The translations under genes were made by a program, and so were the position numbers. DNA of 64,000 bases from Mycosarcoma maydis (Eukaryota > Basidiomycota > Ustilaginomycetes > Ustilaginales): NCBI RefSeq assembly GCF_000328475.2, contig NC_026483.1:310001-374000 (forward strand), given 5' to 3'. Under the pieces are notes generated by a model. It was given only the letters and a program-made list of their open reading frames with translations. It did not search any database and was not told where the DNA came from. Shown piece by piece: positions 48,808-57,870 of the stretch (the first letter of the stretch is position 1; the number at the start of each line of letters is the position of its first letter).

Positions 48808-51800
48808 ATGTCGAACCCATCCACGCAGACTCAGCCACAAGCTGGTTCGCTCGATTCGGTCACTCTTGGCCAGCTGCGTAACCTGATTGTTGTCGACAAG
48901 CCCAAATCGCGCCAATACGATTTTCCCCTAAATGCCGACGCCGATTCGATGCAGAACGAAATCGACGAATTCTACTCGTATGTAGAAGTGCCTCAGACCG
49001 CCGAGAACAGAGCTGCATGGGAGGAGTGGTGTGCCCTGCCCATCAATCTTCGCAACAATGGCTATTCTTCCACAAGCTCGGATCTTGCTCGACAACCTTC
49101 TACCTCCTCCGCTCACGCTCAACAGGCGCAGCACACAGAAGCGCTAGGTCTTGGACTCAATCTTAACAGTGACACCCCTGTCGACCCACCATCCAACCGA
49201 CGCAGCCGAGACAGACGACCCAGCCTGGCGGAACCTTTGCTGGGACAGTGGACCACCCTTGGCAGTGCTACGCGCCGCCGCATCCTCCAGTCACTTCTAT
49301 CGACGCTCGAAGTGCGAGATCCCGAAGCAAGGTTCCGCGCCTCGCGTGCCTTGCTATATCTACTCCAAGGCGCTTTTGCCGACACCGCCGGTCCTCCGCA
49401 TCAGCTCCATTGGCTGAATGAAAATGCACGCATGGTCCGATCGCTTGGCGGTCTCGGCGAAATTTACTCGGCCATCAAGCTAGCCAGCTGGAAACACGAC
49501 TATCTCAGCTCGCTGCCTGACCACATCCCTGCGCACGAGCCCAGTCGAGCAGGTCAACATGGTCCCGCCAACGCACCCCTCCTCACACCAGAGGCCAAGC
49601 TTGAGTACCTCGACGAGATCAACCTCGAGCTCGCCCTCCACTTTGCACAGCTCTATTCGCTCCTCGAGAGTTCCAGAGGCCAGGATGAATGGGGCGATGA
49701 GCTCATGAGCCTCGATCCGCCTCTTCCCATCTTTCTATTTGGCTTGGTCGCCTCATTGCGCGAAAAAAGTGCCAAGGGTTACCCGGTCAAGAAGCTTCTT
49801 CTCTTACTCTGGAAGTCGCTCCTCTCATGCTTCGGTGGCATCAAAGATGTCGAGCGATGCAAGCTCTTGGCCCGTGAGATTGAGGGTCTTGGTCCCATAG
49901 ACACGTCGGCCAAACGCAACGTGCTCAAGTCCGATCCCCTCGATTTCCAAGACTTTCAGCACGAGATCTCGGTCAAGTATCCCACTTTCGAGCCACCAAA
50001 GTGCCAGGATAACGACCTTCCTCTCGACAAGCTTGCCAGCGCTATCCATCCCATCCCACCTCGTAAGCCCTTCAACAACCACATGGATGCCTACGATCGC
50101 GGCTATCCAGCTGGCCCACAGCAAGGCCCCAACGGCATGCTCCCCGGCACGCCTGCTCCATCACCACCTCCCTCGCCCAAGCCGAACAAGGCGAAATATC
50201 AGACCGATCAGACCCGACCCTTTATCTTTCCCTACGGCCGCCAAGTTCACGGTCCGGGTCGTTTGGTGCCGCGCAGCATCGATGAAGCGTCCAAGTTGTA
50301 CACCGAGCACATGCATGTCAGTCTTGAGCTATGGCAGACGTGGCGCGTGCGTGAACAGTGCATTCAAGAAGAAAGTGGTGTCAGCAATGCCGCCGACGGT
50401 ACTCGCATCGGTCTCGGCGTCAAGCAATCCGCTGCCAAGGCCTTTGTCAATCGCACCGACGCCGCCTCCTCCTCGCAAGGCAGTCGAAGCCCCGTCAGCT
50501 CGGAAGCTTTTCCCAACAGAAGCATCTCGGAGCGCACCTTTAAAGTCAAAGGTGAAGCCACATACGAGCATCTCGTTGAGATTGAAGAGGACATCGAGGC
50601 GGAACTGCGTGCCGTCGAGGCTGATCACATGCTTGCGGCGCTTGACAATCCACGCCATACGGAGCTCATCGATCAGCTGGCGCAGAAACGCGCCGACGTT
50701 CGACGTTTGCAGCGCGTTGACCAGCTGTACCGCGCCGTGCTACCGCAACTCCAGTCCAGCGTGATCGTGCTTCTCAAGCTTCTTCTTGCGACAGTTACTT
50801 CGATCAACACCAATTCGGCTCACGCTGCAGCCATTGCTGAAGGCGCTGCCATCGACGAAGCGCCTCCTCCAACGCTCGAAGACGTCGATGTGGCACGACA
50901 TCGCGAAATTCTCACCAAGGCTGTCTCGGCGATCCTACTCCTGTGCCTCAAATGGTTCAAAGCGAGCCACGTAATGAAATTCAACTACCTTTCACAGGTG
51001 TTAGTTGACAGTAACGTCTTGCTGCTCATCTTGAAGATCTTTGGTCTGCAAGAGATCGCGCACGGCGTCAAGACCAAAAACGAAGCTGACAATTTCCGCT
51101 TCTTCAACTATTGCTATCTCAATGGAGGCAGGGAAGCTCGCGGAGCTCGGGCAGAAGACTCGCTCATGTCGCGCCACAACATCATCGGTCCTGTCGCCAT
51201 CAATCCTGGAACAACGTCTCCGCCACCCGGAAAAGTCACCACCATGCCAGATGGGACCGAAATCGAAGTCGTCAGCGACTATTCTTGGCGAAATTTTTTC
51301 TCGAGCATCAACTTTACTCGCATCCTGCAGAAGTTGACGAAGCGAAAGGTGCATCGAATTTTGCTGCTCGTTCAGTACAAGAGCTCAGCGATCCTCAAGA
51401 GATCGTTGAAAGTGCCGCATCCGGGGTTGGAGCTGTATGTGCTGAAAGTGATCAAGAGCCAGATCCCGTTTTGCGGGAGGAAATGGAGGCAGAGCAACAT
51501 GCGGGTGATCACAAGTATCTATCTAAACTGTAGGCCGGATTTACGAGATGAATGGTTGAGTGGGAGCGATGTTGAGGCTGACGTGGAGGATTCGTTGCCT
51601 CAAGAGCAGGCGTTAAGGTCGTTGGTCAAGTTTTACAATCACACGAGATTTGGGCCACCGCTTGGGACACATGGAGAAGCGGGACAAGGTCACAAACGGT
51701 CGATGAGCACGAGTGCGGATCGACACCAACACGAGCAGCATCAGCAAGGAGGCCAACAGCAGCAGCATGAGCAGCATCAAGCAGGACAGTACCACCACCA

Positions 51801-52893
51801 GCAGCAGCAGCTACTGCAAGGACAACAAGCGGGGCAGTCGCAACAGTCACAGTCACAAGACCCTTCGCAGCAAGCATCGCAGCAACAAGGAGGCACCGGT
51901 GGTTCTTCGAATGGCGATGGTAGCGGCAACGGCAGTAACGAGCAAGGCTCGCATCCAGCAGCACTTTCGCCGACACGCACATCCTACGGTCCGTCATTCT
52001 TCGAGAGCGATGTGTTGCCACCATTGCGTCGATCGCACCAGACATCTGCGCCTGGAGGCTACATTCCCGACGACGTAGTTGAAGGATATCTTGACACGTA
52101 CGAGGATGTATTGGGTGAGGTGTTTGGCGAGAATGTCTTCTACCCTTCCGGCGAAGCTGGACACGATGGTACGGGTGGTAAGGAAGGCGATGCTCAAGAT
52201 GGACAAGGTGACGCCAGCGACTCTGGTTGGAGCTCGGGTAAGTGGGGATTGACTGCGCAGGGATCGTCCACCGCCTGGGCAAGGCTGGGTGAGATTTTGG
52301 GCGAAACCCCGGATTCCGATACGTCGAGTCTTCACTCTGCAGATTCGAGCTCGATCGCCGACTCGAGCTCTGCTACTGACGATGCGGACGGTGTGAGGGA
52401 CGAGAACCGTAATGATTGGGAACATCTTTCGCCCAAAGAAATGCGCTATCTTTCCTCGGGAGTTTTATCTCCGCCTTCGCCATCGCCCATCCCCTTGATG
52501 GGTAGGCAACAACCCTCGCCCCTGCATTCGCCTCGCATGGGCCACTCTCCACTTTCCGGAGGATCCGCCGTAGACATGACACCGGGATCTCCGGTACGGC
52601 CATTTACGATCTCTGGTGTGGCAGCCAACGGTGGTGGCAGTGGAAGTCGTCCGGGTAGCAGAAGGAACAGTAGGAGCAACTCGGACTCGAGCCCGTTGAG
52701 ACCTGTGCTTACGGACTGGAAGAACGACGACGAGTTGGACGAACTGGATCTGTTGGCCAAGACGGAGATGGAGCAGGTGGATGAGGGAGATGGCGAGGAA
52801 GACATGGTAGGCGTGGCGGGTGAGGGTCCTCTGCCGCTGCAGCATAGGAAGGCGGGTGGCATTGATGAGGTCGAACATATCTTTGGTACGTGA
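48808..52893 (+). CDS. FAR11: STRIP/Far11-family protein, STRIPAK complex subunit
   Basis: A 1361-residue scaffold of the striatin-interacting phosphatase and kinase complex (human STRIP1/2, yeast Far11, Neurospora HAM-2, Sordaria PRO22), which in fungi acts in cell fusion, pheromone response and development. The N-terminal N1221 domain starts near residue 14 (LDSVTLGQLRNLIVVDKPKS) and continues with NEIDEFYSYVEV and a long helical region. The DUF3402-type C-terminal domain covers about 580-920, with HVMKFNYLSQVLVDSNVLLL, NFTRILQKLTKRKVHRILLL and SLVKFYNHTRFG. A Gln/His/Gly/Ser-rich linker (about 970-1060) and an acidic, Ser-rich tail follow. The ATG at 48808 (TTCACCATGT) gives the shortest family-like N terminus. 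The frame is open from 48121 with no ATG, so an upstream spliced exon could add residues. Convergent with NTF2. Confidence 0.9.
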   Translation: MSNPSTQTQPQAGSLDSVTLGQLRNLIVVDKPKSRQYDFPLNADADSMQNEIDEFYSYVEVPQTAENRAAWEEWCALPINLRNNGYSSTSSDLARQPSTSSAHAQQAQHTEALGLGLNLNSDTPVDPPSNRRSRDRRPSLAEPLLGQWTTLGSATRRRILQSLLSTLEVRDPEARFRASRALLYLLQGAFADTAGPPHQLHWLNENARMVRSLGGLGEIYSAIKLASWKHDYLSSLPDHIPAHEPSRAGQHGPANAPLLTPEAKLEYLDEINLELALHFAQLYSLLESSRGQDEWGDELMSLDPPLPIFLFGLVASLREKSAKGYPVKKLLLLLWKSLLSCFGGIKDVERCKLLAREIEGLGPIDTSAKRNVLKSDPLDFQDFQHEISVKYPTFEPPKCQDNDLPLDKLASAIHPIPPRKPFNNHMDAYDRGYPAGPQQGPNGMLPGTPAPSPPPSPKPNKAKYQTDQTRPFIFPYGRQVHGPGRLVPRSIDEASKLYTEHMHVSLELWQTWRVREQCIQEESGVSNAADGTRIGLGVKQSAAKAFVNRTDAASSSQGSRSPVSSEAFPNRSISERTFKVKGEATYEHLVEIEEDIEAELRAVEADHMLAALDNPRHTELIDQLAQKRADVRRLQRVDQLYRAVLPQLQSSVIVLLKLLLATVTSINTNSAHAAAIAEGAAIDEAPPPTLEDVDVARHREILTKAVSAILLLCLKWFKASHVMKFNYLSQVLVDSNVLLLILKIFGLQEIAHGVKTKNEADNFRFFNYCYLNGGREARGARAEDSLMSRHNIIGPVAINPGTTSPPPGKVTTMPDGTEIEVVSDYSWRNFFSSINFTRILQKLTKRKVHRILLLVQYKSSAILKRSLKVPHPGLELYVLKVIKSQIPFCGRKWRQSNMRVITSIYLNCRPDLRDEWLSGSDVEADVEDSLPQEQALRSLVKFYNHTRFGPPLGTHGEAGQGHKRSMSTSADRHQHEQHQQGGQQQQHEQHQAGQYHHQQQQLLQGQQAGQSQQSQSQDPSQQASQQQGGTGGSSNGDGSGNGSNEQGSHPAALSPTRTSYGPSFFESDVLPPLRRSHQTSAPGGYIPDDVVEGYLDTYEDVLGEVFGENVFYPSGEAGHDGTGGKEGDAQDGQGDASDSGWSSGKWGLTAQGSSTAWARLGEILGETPDSDTSSLHSADSSSIADSSSATDDADGVRDENRNDWEHLSPKEMRYLSSGVLSPPSPSPIPLMGRQQPSPLHSPRMGHSPLSGGSAVDMTPGSPVRPFTISGVAANGGGSGSRPGSRRNSRSNSDSSPLRPVLTDWKNDDELDELDLLAKTEMEQVDEGDGEEDMVGVAGEGPLPLQHRKAGGIDEVEHIFGT

Positions 52894-53306
52894 TCAGCCA
52901 GGTCGGTGTAGAGTTGCAATTCAAACCTGTCACGAGTTGTGCTTGTTTCGTGTTTCCCTGTTCCGCGTGCCAGTTTCGTAATTCGTGATTGCGTCAACAG
53001 ACAAAGTGACGAGTGTTGGTTGAGCTGTCGTGATTCACATTCACGATTCACGACTGCGAGCAGAGTTGACTGGATGCTCAGCCATATCGGTGCTCGATAC
53101 CAGGCTTTCTCAAGTCGCAGAACGGACGGACATTGTCTGGCGGTTGTCACTCGACTGCTTCGAGGCAGATGATAGCTGTTGCGTGTGAACCATCTGAGGA
53201 GGGGCATGTCTCTTTCGAGGTGTTGCCTTTAGATGAATTCCGAGATCGACTTTTACTTTACACATGAACGCGGTGTTTTGAGAAGTCGGGTGGGGTTGAC
53301 GACGGA
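52894..53306. other. Convergent 3' region STRIP / NTF2
   Basis: Some 410 bp between stop codons. It contains heptamer-type copies at 52981-52990 and 53030-53054. No gene is seen. Confidence 0.6.
53030..53054. repeat. ATTCACG heptamer pair, degenerate (53030-53054)
   Basis: GTGATTCACATTCACGATTCACGA: one imperfect and two near-perfect units between the convergent STRIP and NTF2 genes. It is one of the few arrays between two gene 3' ends rather than in a promoter. Confidence 0.8.
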
Positions 53307-54096
53307 TTAACCGTAGTTGAGACTGTTGGAGGGAGAAGAGGGCGGTGGGGAAAGCGGATGTGTCAGGGATTTCGAGTTGGGCATGTGAATGTGTGCGAGA
53401 TGGTGCGCCAAGCCGACTTACCGGAAGACGTCGTTGAACACGTAGAAGCTGCCGTTTTCAGGGTTCAGTGTAAACGTCTGCGAAAACTTCAACGGGATCC
53501 CACCGTCATCGACAGCCAATGTGCCCGTGACGAGGACAACGAGAGAATTGCCATCGCCTGTAGGTTGCGCATCGCGCGTCTCGACTTTGTGCTGCACCTT
53601 CTGGAAAGGTAGGCTGGTAAGCTTCTCGACAATCGCCGGTGCACCTTGTACCTGCGACCCTTCGAAAGTCAGCATCGAGTTGGCTCGCTATCATTTCCGA
53701 CACAACAATATGTATGTGGCGACAACAACGAGTGATGGCGAATCAAAGAGTCGAATCAAAGACAAGACAAAAATGTCAGTACCAAAGTCCAGACCTACAT
53801 GGCAACTTGCACAACTCGTCCAAGCTCGCTGCTATTGCAATAACACCTGGCCCTCCACAATCCGAACCGTTCCTAGAGTATCATTGAACAGCCTGCATGT
53901 AACACGCCATCCACCCTCACAAGCCTTCACCCCTTTCGGCTCTCGCTCTGCTTGGTTTCCCGTATCCGTCTCCATCAATGCAACCTTAACGTTTCATCGC
54001 CGGATAGACACCTACGTAAAGGTTGACGAGCGCATTTCGATCCGAGTCGAAAGTGGAATAGTAGAAGTCGGTGAATTGCTGTGCGATCTGCTCCAT
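53307..54096 (-). CDS. NTF2: Nuclear transport factor 2 (NTF2), three exons
   Basis: A 120-residue homodimeric carrier that brings Ran-GDP into the nucleus. Exons on the minus strand: 54016-54096 (27 codons, MEQIAQQFTDFYYSTFDSDR...NLY), 53422-53687 and 53307-53322. Intron 1 (53688-54015) has donor TTTAC|GTAGGT and acceptor ATGATAG|CGA; intron 2 (53323-53421) has donor CCG|GTAAGT and acceptor CAACAG. Joining gives NLY-RANSMLTFEGSQVQGA, LPFQKVQHKVETRDAQP and the C terminus YVFNDVFR-LNYG, all matching NTF2 closely. The total is 363 nt, 121 codons, with the stop inside a last exon of only 16 nt. The usual family length is about 125. Single reading frames cover only parts of it, so it is easily missed. 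The start context is moderate. Convergent with STRIP. Confidence 0.95.
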
Positions 54097-54689
54097 TTTC
54101 GGGTTTGATGTTCGTGTACGTGTGTCGATAGATGGTGATAGCGAAAGTGGAATCAAGTTGGTCGTCTGTCGATGCTGTTCATTCACGATTCGTGATTCAC
54201 GATTCTGTGATTGTCGCTACGCAAGCAGAGAGAGAGCAACGCTCACGAGTTTTTTCATTCCCTTTCTCGCACGCACAGGACACGTTTTCGCAACATACTC
54301 ACTCGTGACTAGCACGAACACGCCAAACCTTAAAAAACGCCGAGCTTGTTAGACCATTTCTATCCTCCGATCACGTCTGTTGTCCATGCGTGATAGACAG
54401 TGAATTTCAATCACGAAGAACGAATCGCGAACGCCTGAAGTTCGCACGTCCTTCCATGCTTCGTGCAGCCTCTCTGTTGCCAAGTCGCAATCCCAATACA
54501 ACGCATCCGACACGATCCTGTTCATCAGTCTGACTGAAGCACTCCTTTCGGGCACGGGGGCTGTCTTGAGAGCATACGCGACAACCGCCAAGGTGATGTG
54601 GAATCGTGAATTGCTTTCGACTCTGACTTTGTCAGCAAAAAAGACGAATCGTTGCAAGCTCATAGCATACACAAGGAACGGACGACGAA
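54097..54689. other. Intergenic between NTF2 and calnexin
   Basis: About 590 bp between two minus-strand genes. A heptamer array lies at 54181-54213, about 85 bp upstream of the NTF2 start codon, with single copies near 54409 and 54601. No gene is seen. Confidence 0.6.
54181..54213. repeat. Heptamer array with alternating orientation upstream of NTF2
   Basis: ATTCACGATTCGTGATTC then ACGATTCTGTGATTG. Direct and inverted units alternate, so neighbouring units can pair as short hairpins. It ends about 85-120 bp upstream of the NTF2 start. Confidence 0.9.
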
Positions 54690-56261
54690 TTACTCGTCAT
54701 TGGCAGCATCATCGACTTTGGCAGCAGCAGCGTTGGTACGCTTTGTCACGGCATCCTTAGCCTGAACCCCTGTGGCCTTGACCTTCTCTGTGACCTCCTT
54801 AGCCTTACCCTTAGCGGCGGTGGGAGCGTCCACCTTCTTGCCGTCCTTCGTGGTGACCTTGACCTTGCTGCCACCACCCAAAACACCACCGACCAGCCCG
54901 ACGAGACCCAACAGACCGGCAAAAGCGGCTCCCAAACCACCTGCTACCTGAGGCATCTCCTTGATCGCTCCGATGGGATCCTGACGTGCACGGCCGATAA
55001 AGGTATTGACGTGCGATCGTACCTGACCGACGAATCCGGCGCCGTCTTCAGCCGCCTTGGCCGCGGTCTCCTTATCCTCCTGACGCTGCTCGATCTTGAT
55101 CTTCTGATCAAAGGTCTCTGCGGCAAACGCTTTGGCCTGAGAGGGATCGTGACCAATGTAAATGTTGTCAAAGAGGATGTCTTCGTCCATAGTCCAAAGC
55201 TCGAAACCGACACCACCAATGGGGTTGAAATCGGCAGGAGACTTGTCCTCAAAGTAGTTGGGGTTGGCAATCGTGCGAGGCTCCCAGACACCCTTGTATT
55301 CTGGGTTGTCGATGAGCGGTGCTGTCCACTTGCCCTTGTACGCTGGGTTGCGGATCACAGGACGGACCCACTCGCCACATCCAGCCGCTGCCTCACACTT
55401 GGGGTTGGGAATGCTGGGAGCAAACCACTCGCCGTCCTCGTCGTCGTCCCACTCTTCGGGCTTCTGTGCGTCCGGGTCGGGAATGGTCAGCGGCTCGTCC
55501 TCGAGCCAGCCGTCAGGCTTGACAGCGTCTTGGTCCGGAATCTCGAGCGGTGCGTCCTCGTCCCAGTCTTCAGGCTTGGTGGCTTTAGGGTCAAAGATGC
55601 GCGCCTGATCGACCCAATCGGCGGGCTTTTCGTCTTCGGGATCATCAATCTCAGTAGGTGGGTTGACGGGAGGCTCAAAGTCCTCGAGCAGCGAGCCCTT
55701 CTTCTTGGATTCGTTGTTGATGAAGATTTCGAACGACTGGTCCGGCTGGACGACGAGCGTGTAGAGAGTCGAGGTTTTTGCGAGCTTGGGATAGGCGGGG
55801 TACTTGACATGCTTCTCCTCGAACTCGCCCGTCTTGGGATTCTTGTGACGGAAGATAAAGTGAACCTTGTTGGTCTGGCCGCACTTGTCGGGACCAAACA
55901 TGATGGTGTATGGTGTCTTGTCCGAGAATTCGTCTGGGGTGACACCTGCCTCGGTGGCCGAGAGAAGCTTGATGTAGGCACCACCGCAACTGAGACCCTT
56001 TTGCAGCTTGACCTCGTACTGAACGACGAGCGGCTTGCCCTTGGGGTCGATGGGGCTGTCAAACAGATGCGAGATGGCATGCTGCTTGGCCTTGGACTTG
56101 AGCACAAGACCAGCATCGCCAGCGAGACCGGGGAACACCTCGGGCTCCTCTACGGACCAAACACCGTCATACTTGAACGCTTCCGTGTCGTCCTCCCTCT
56201 GGAATTTGGAAGCTTGCGAGGTCGACCATCGTTCGGACCAGTCAGAGGTAAACTGCTCGAT
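54690..56261 (-). CDS. CNE1: Calnexin (ER lectin chaperone), 5' end lost in assembly gap
   Basis: Type I ER membrane chaperone that binds monoglucosylated glycoproteins. The 523 residues up to the gap contain the lectin domain ([43 protein letters not shown]), the P-domain with repeat type 1 ([45 protein letters not shown]) and type 2 ([29 protein letters not shown]), and [22 protein letters not shown] single membrane segment ([20 protein letters not shown], about 60-80 residues before the end) is followed by a Lys/Ala-rich cytosolic tail. The frame is open to the N run at 56262. The signal peptide and true start are missing, so the gene is listed as partial. Sequence beyond the gap (56362-56460) has no ATG in that frame and may be leader. 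Its symbol follows yeast Cne1. Confidence 0.95.
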
Positions 56262-56361
56262 NNNNNNNNNNNNNNNNNNNNNNNNNNNNNNNNNNNNNNN
56301 NNNNNNNNNNNNNNNNNNNNNNNNNNNNNNNNNNNNNNNNNNNNNNNNNNNNNNNNNNNNN
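56262..56361. other. Assembly gap (100 N) in the 5' part of calnexin
   Basis: Exactly 100 unknown bases, the conventional placeholder for a scaffold gap of uncertain length. It removes the calnexin start codon and signal sequence. Confidence 0.99.
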
Positions 56362-56635
56362 CAAGGTTGAGGCTTCGGTATACGAGAGGCGAGAGGCAAC
56401 AGGTTGGTGGACAGGAAGGGAAGCAAGAAGAGCAACTGGGTAGAAAGCCGAAATAAACTAGCAAGGAGGACCGTGCTTTATCCGCGATTGGCGGCCAGGA
56501 AATAGCGCAGAGGCGGTGCTTTGCGCCAGTCAAGCGACGCACACAACCAGTCAAGAAACTCTTCAACTCAGACAACTGGTGATGTGGAAGCTTGAAATTA
56601 ACACACGGCCGCTCCAACACCGTGCACGTTGGTCC

Positions 56636-56660
56636 AATCACGAATCACAAATCACGAATC
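56636..56660. repeat. AATCACG heptamer array (56636-56660)
   Basis: AATCACGAATCACAAATCACGAATC: three units, the middle one degenerate, in the calnexin/VPS1 divergent region. Confidence 0.88.
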
Positions 56661-57202
56661 GGCGCCCTTGATAGCACACGCTGTCGTTGGATCACCGCAG
56701 AAGAGAGTGGTCACACCGGCAGGATTCACGTACAGGTAAATCTGTTCGGAACTCGTTGGGATGTAGATTCAGGACTGTATGCTGGCTGTCTGCAGGAAGG
56801 GCCTTTGAGCGTACACAGAGGCATGCCGAGAGGCAGACCTGAGACGGTTTTTTTGGAGAAGCTATTGCGTAGTGACGCCTGTGCTCTGGAATGTTCGCTG
56901 CAAGCGTGACGGTGCGCCATTCACGATTCACGTTGACGTGGAACGTTGTCCATGGCCTGCCATTTACGATTTCAGGCTTTCACGTTTCTTTCTTCTTATC
57001 GGCCGTGAGCTATGATTTGATTTGGCGGATTTGTTGAATCTCATCTAGCTACATGAAAGATTAATTCGGCAATCGCGCTGCTCAGACATGAGAACGGCAG
57101 ACAAAGCACAAAGCACAAAGGCTGTGTTGTTTGATCGGAGCAGACACCGATGGGGGTAAGAAGTCGTGAGCGTGTGACTGAGCGGCGGACAGGCAGCTGG
57201 AA

Positions 57203-57220
57203 AATCACGAATCACGAATT
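57203..57220. repeat. Two-unit AATCACG array upstream of VPS1
   Basis: AATCACGAATCACGAATT, two direct units about 650 bp upstream of VPS1. Confidence 0.9.
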
Positions 57221-57870
57221 CAGGTCGATGCCTTCTCCACTCGTGACTCTATCTACTGTCGGGCCTCGGTCACGACTGCGTGCCCTACACGCTAAACCAA
57301 CACTCACGACTCACGCACTCAGCTGCAGCTCGCCAACGACGAGCCTATCACACACCTTCCCCCTCGCACACCTTCACCACTTCTGTCGGCGTAGCATCCA
57401 TCTTCAACTAATATCACCATCTCCCACGGACGTCAGCTTCTTTGCAAGAGTGAGTATAGCCTCTTTAACTTGGCCGCCTTCCCATCCATACACATCAGCG
57501 CCGCTAGTGCATCATTTGCGCTTCCACCTTTCGTCGCTTCATTGATCTTCTTTCGTCGGTTGCATTTGCACTCGCACTCGCATTCGCATTCGCATCTGCG
57601 TCCGCGTCCATAACCACATTCAAAGGCTTGGACCATCGCTGACCACTCTGCTCTCGCACAATTGCCTTGTCCACGCCTTCGTACACAGTCGCGCCTCGCT
57701 TTCACGAATCCGATTACGAAGGAACGATACGACCCTGATCTTGATCCTCATCAGTGCTCCGCTCGTCATCTACAACGCACTCGACTCAAATCGTCTCCTC
57801 GCGCCTTCCGAGCCACTGTCATTGTACGCCCCCTCGCTAGCCTCCGTTCAGCGACACGCACACACACACC

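Larger units (their letters stand above)
56362..57870. other. Divergent region calnexin / VPS1
   Basis: About 1.5 kb. Heptamer repeats lie at 56636-56660, 56919-56933 and 57203-57220. A possible donor (GTGAGT) at 57450 and acceptors such as TACACAG near 57688 hint at a VPS1 leader intron, not confirmed. A CA-rich run (57857-57870) abuts the VPS1 start. No other gene is seen. Confidence 0.55.

Noticed and set aside
55011..56456. Plus-strand frame of 481 codons opposite calnexin
   Set aside because: It crosses the N gap and mirrors the P-domain repeats of calnexin, so it has no independent support.
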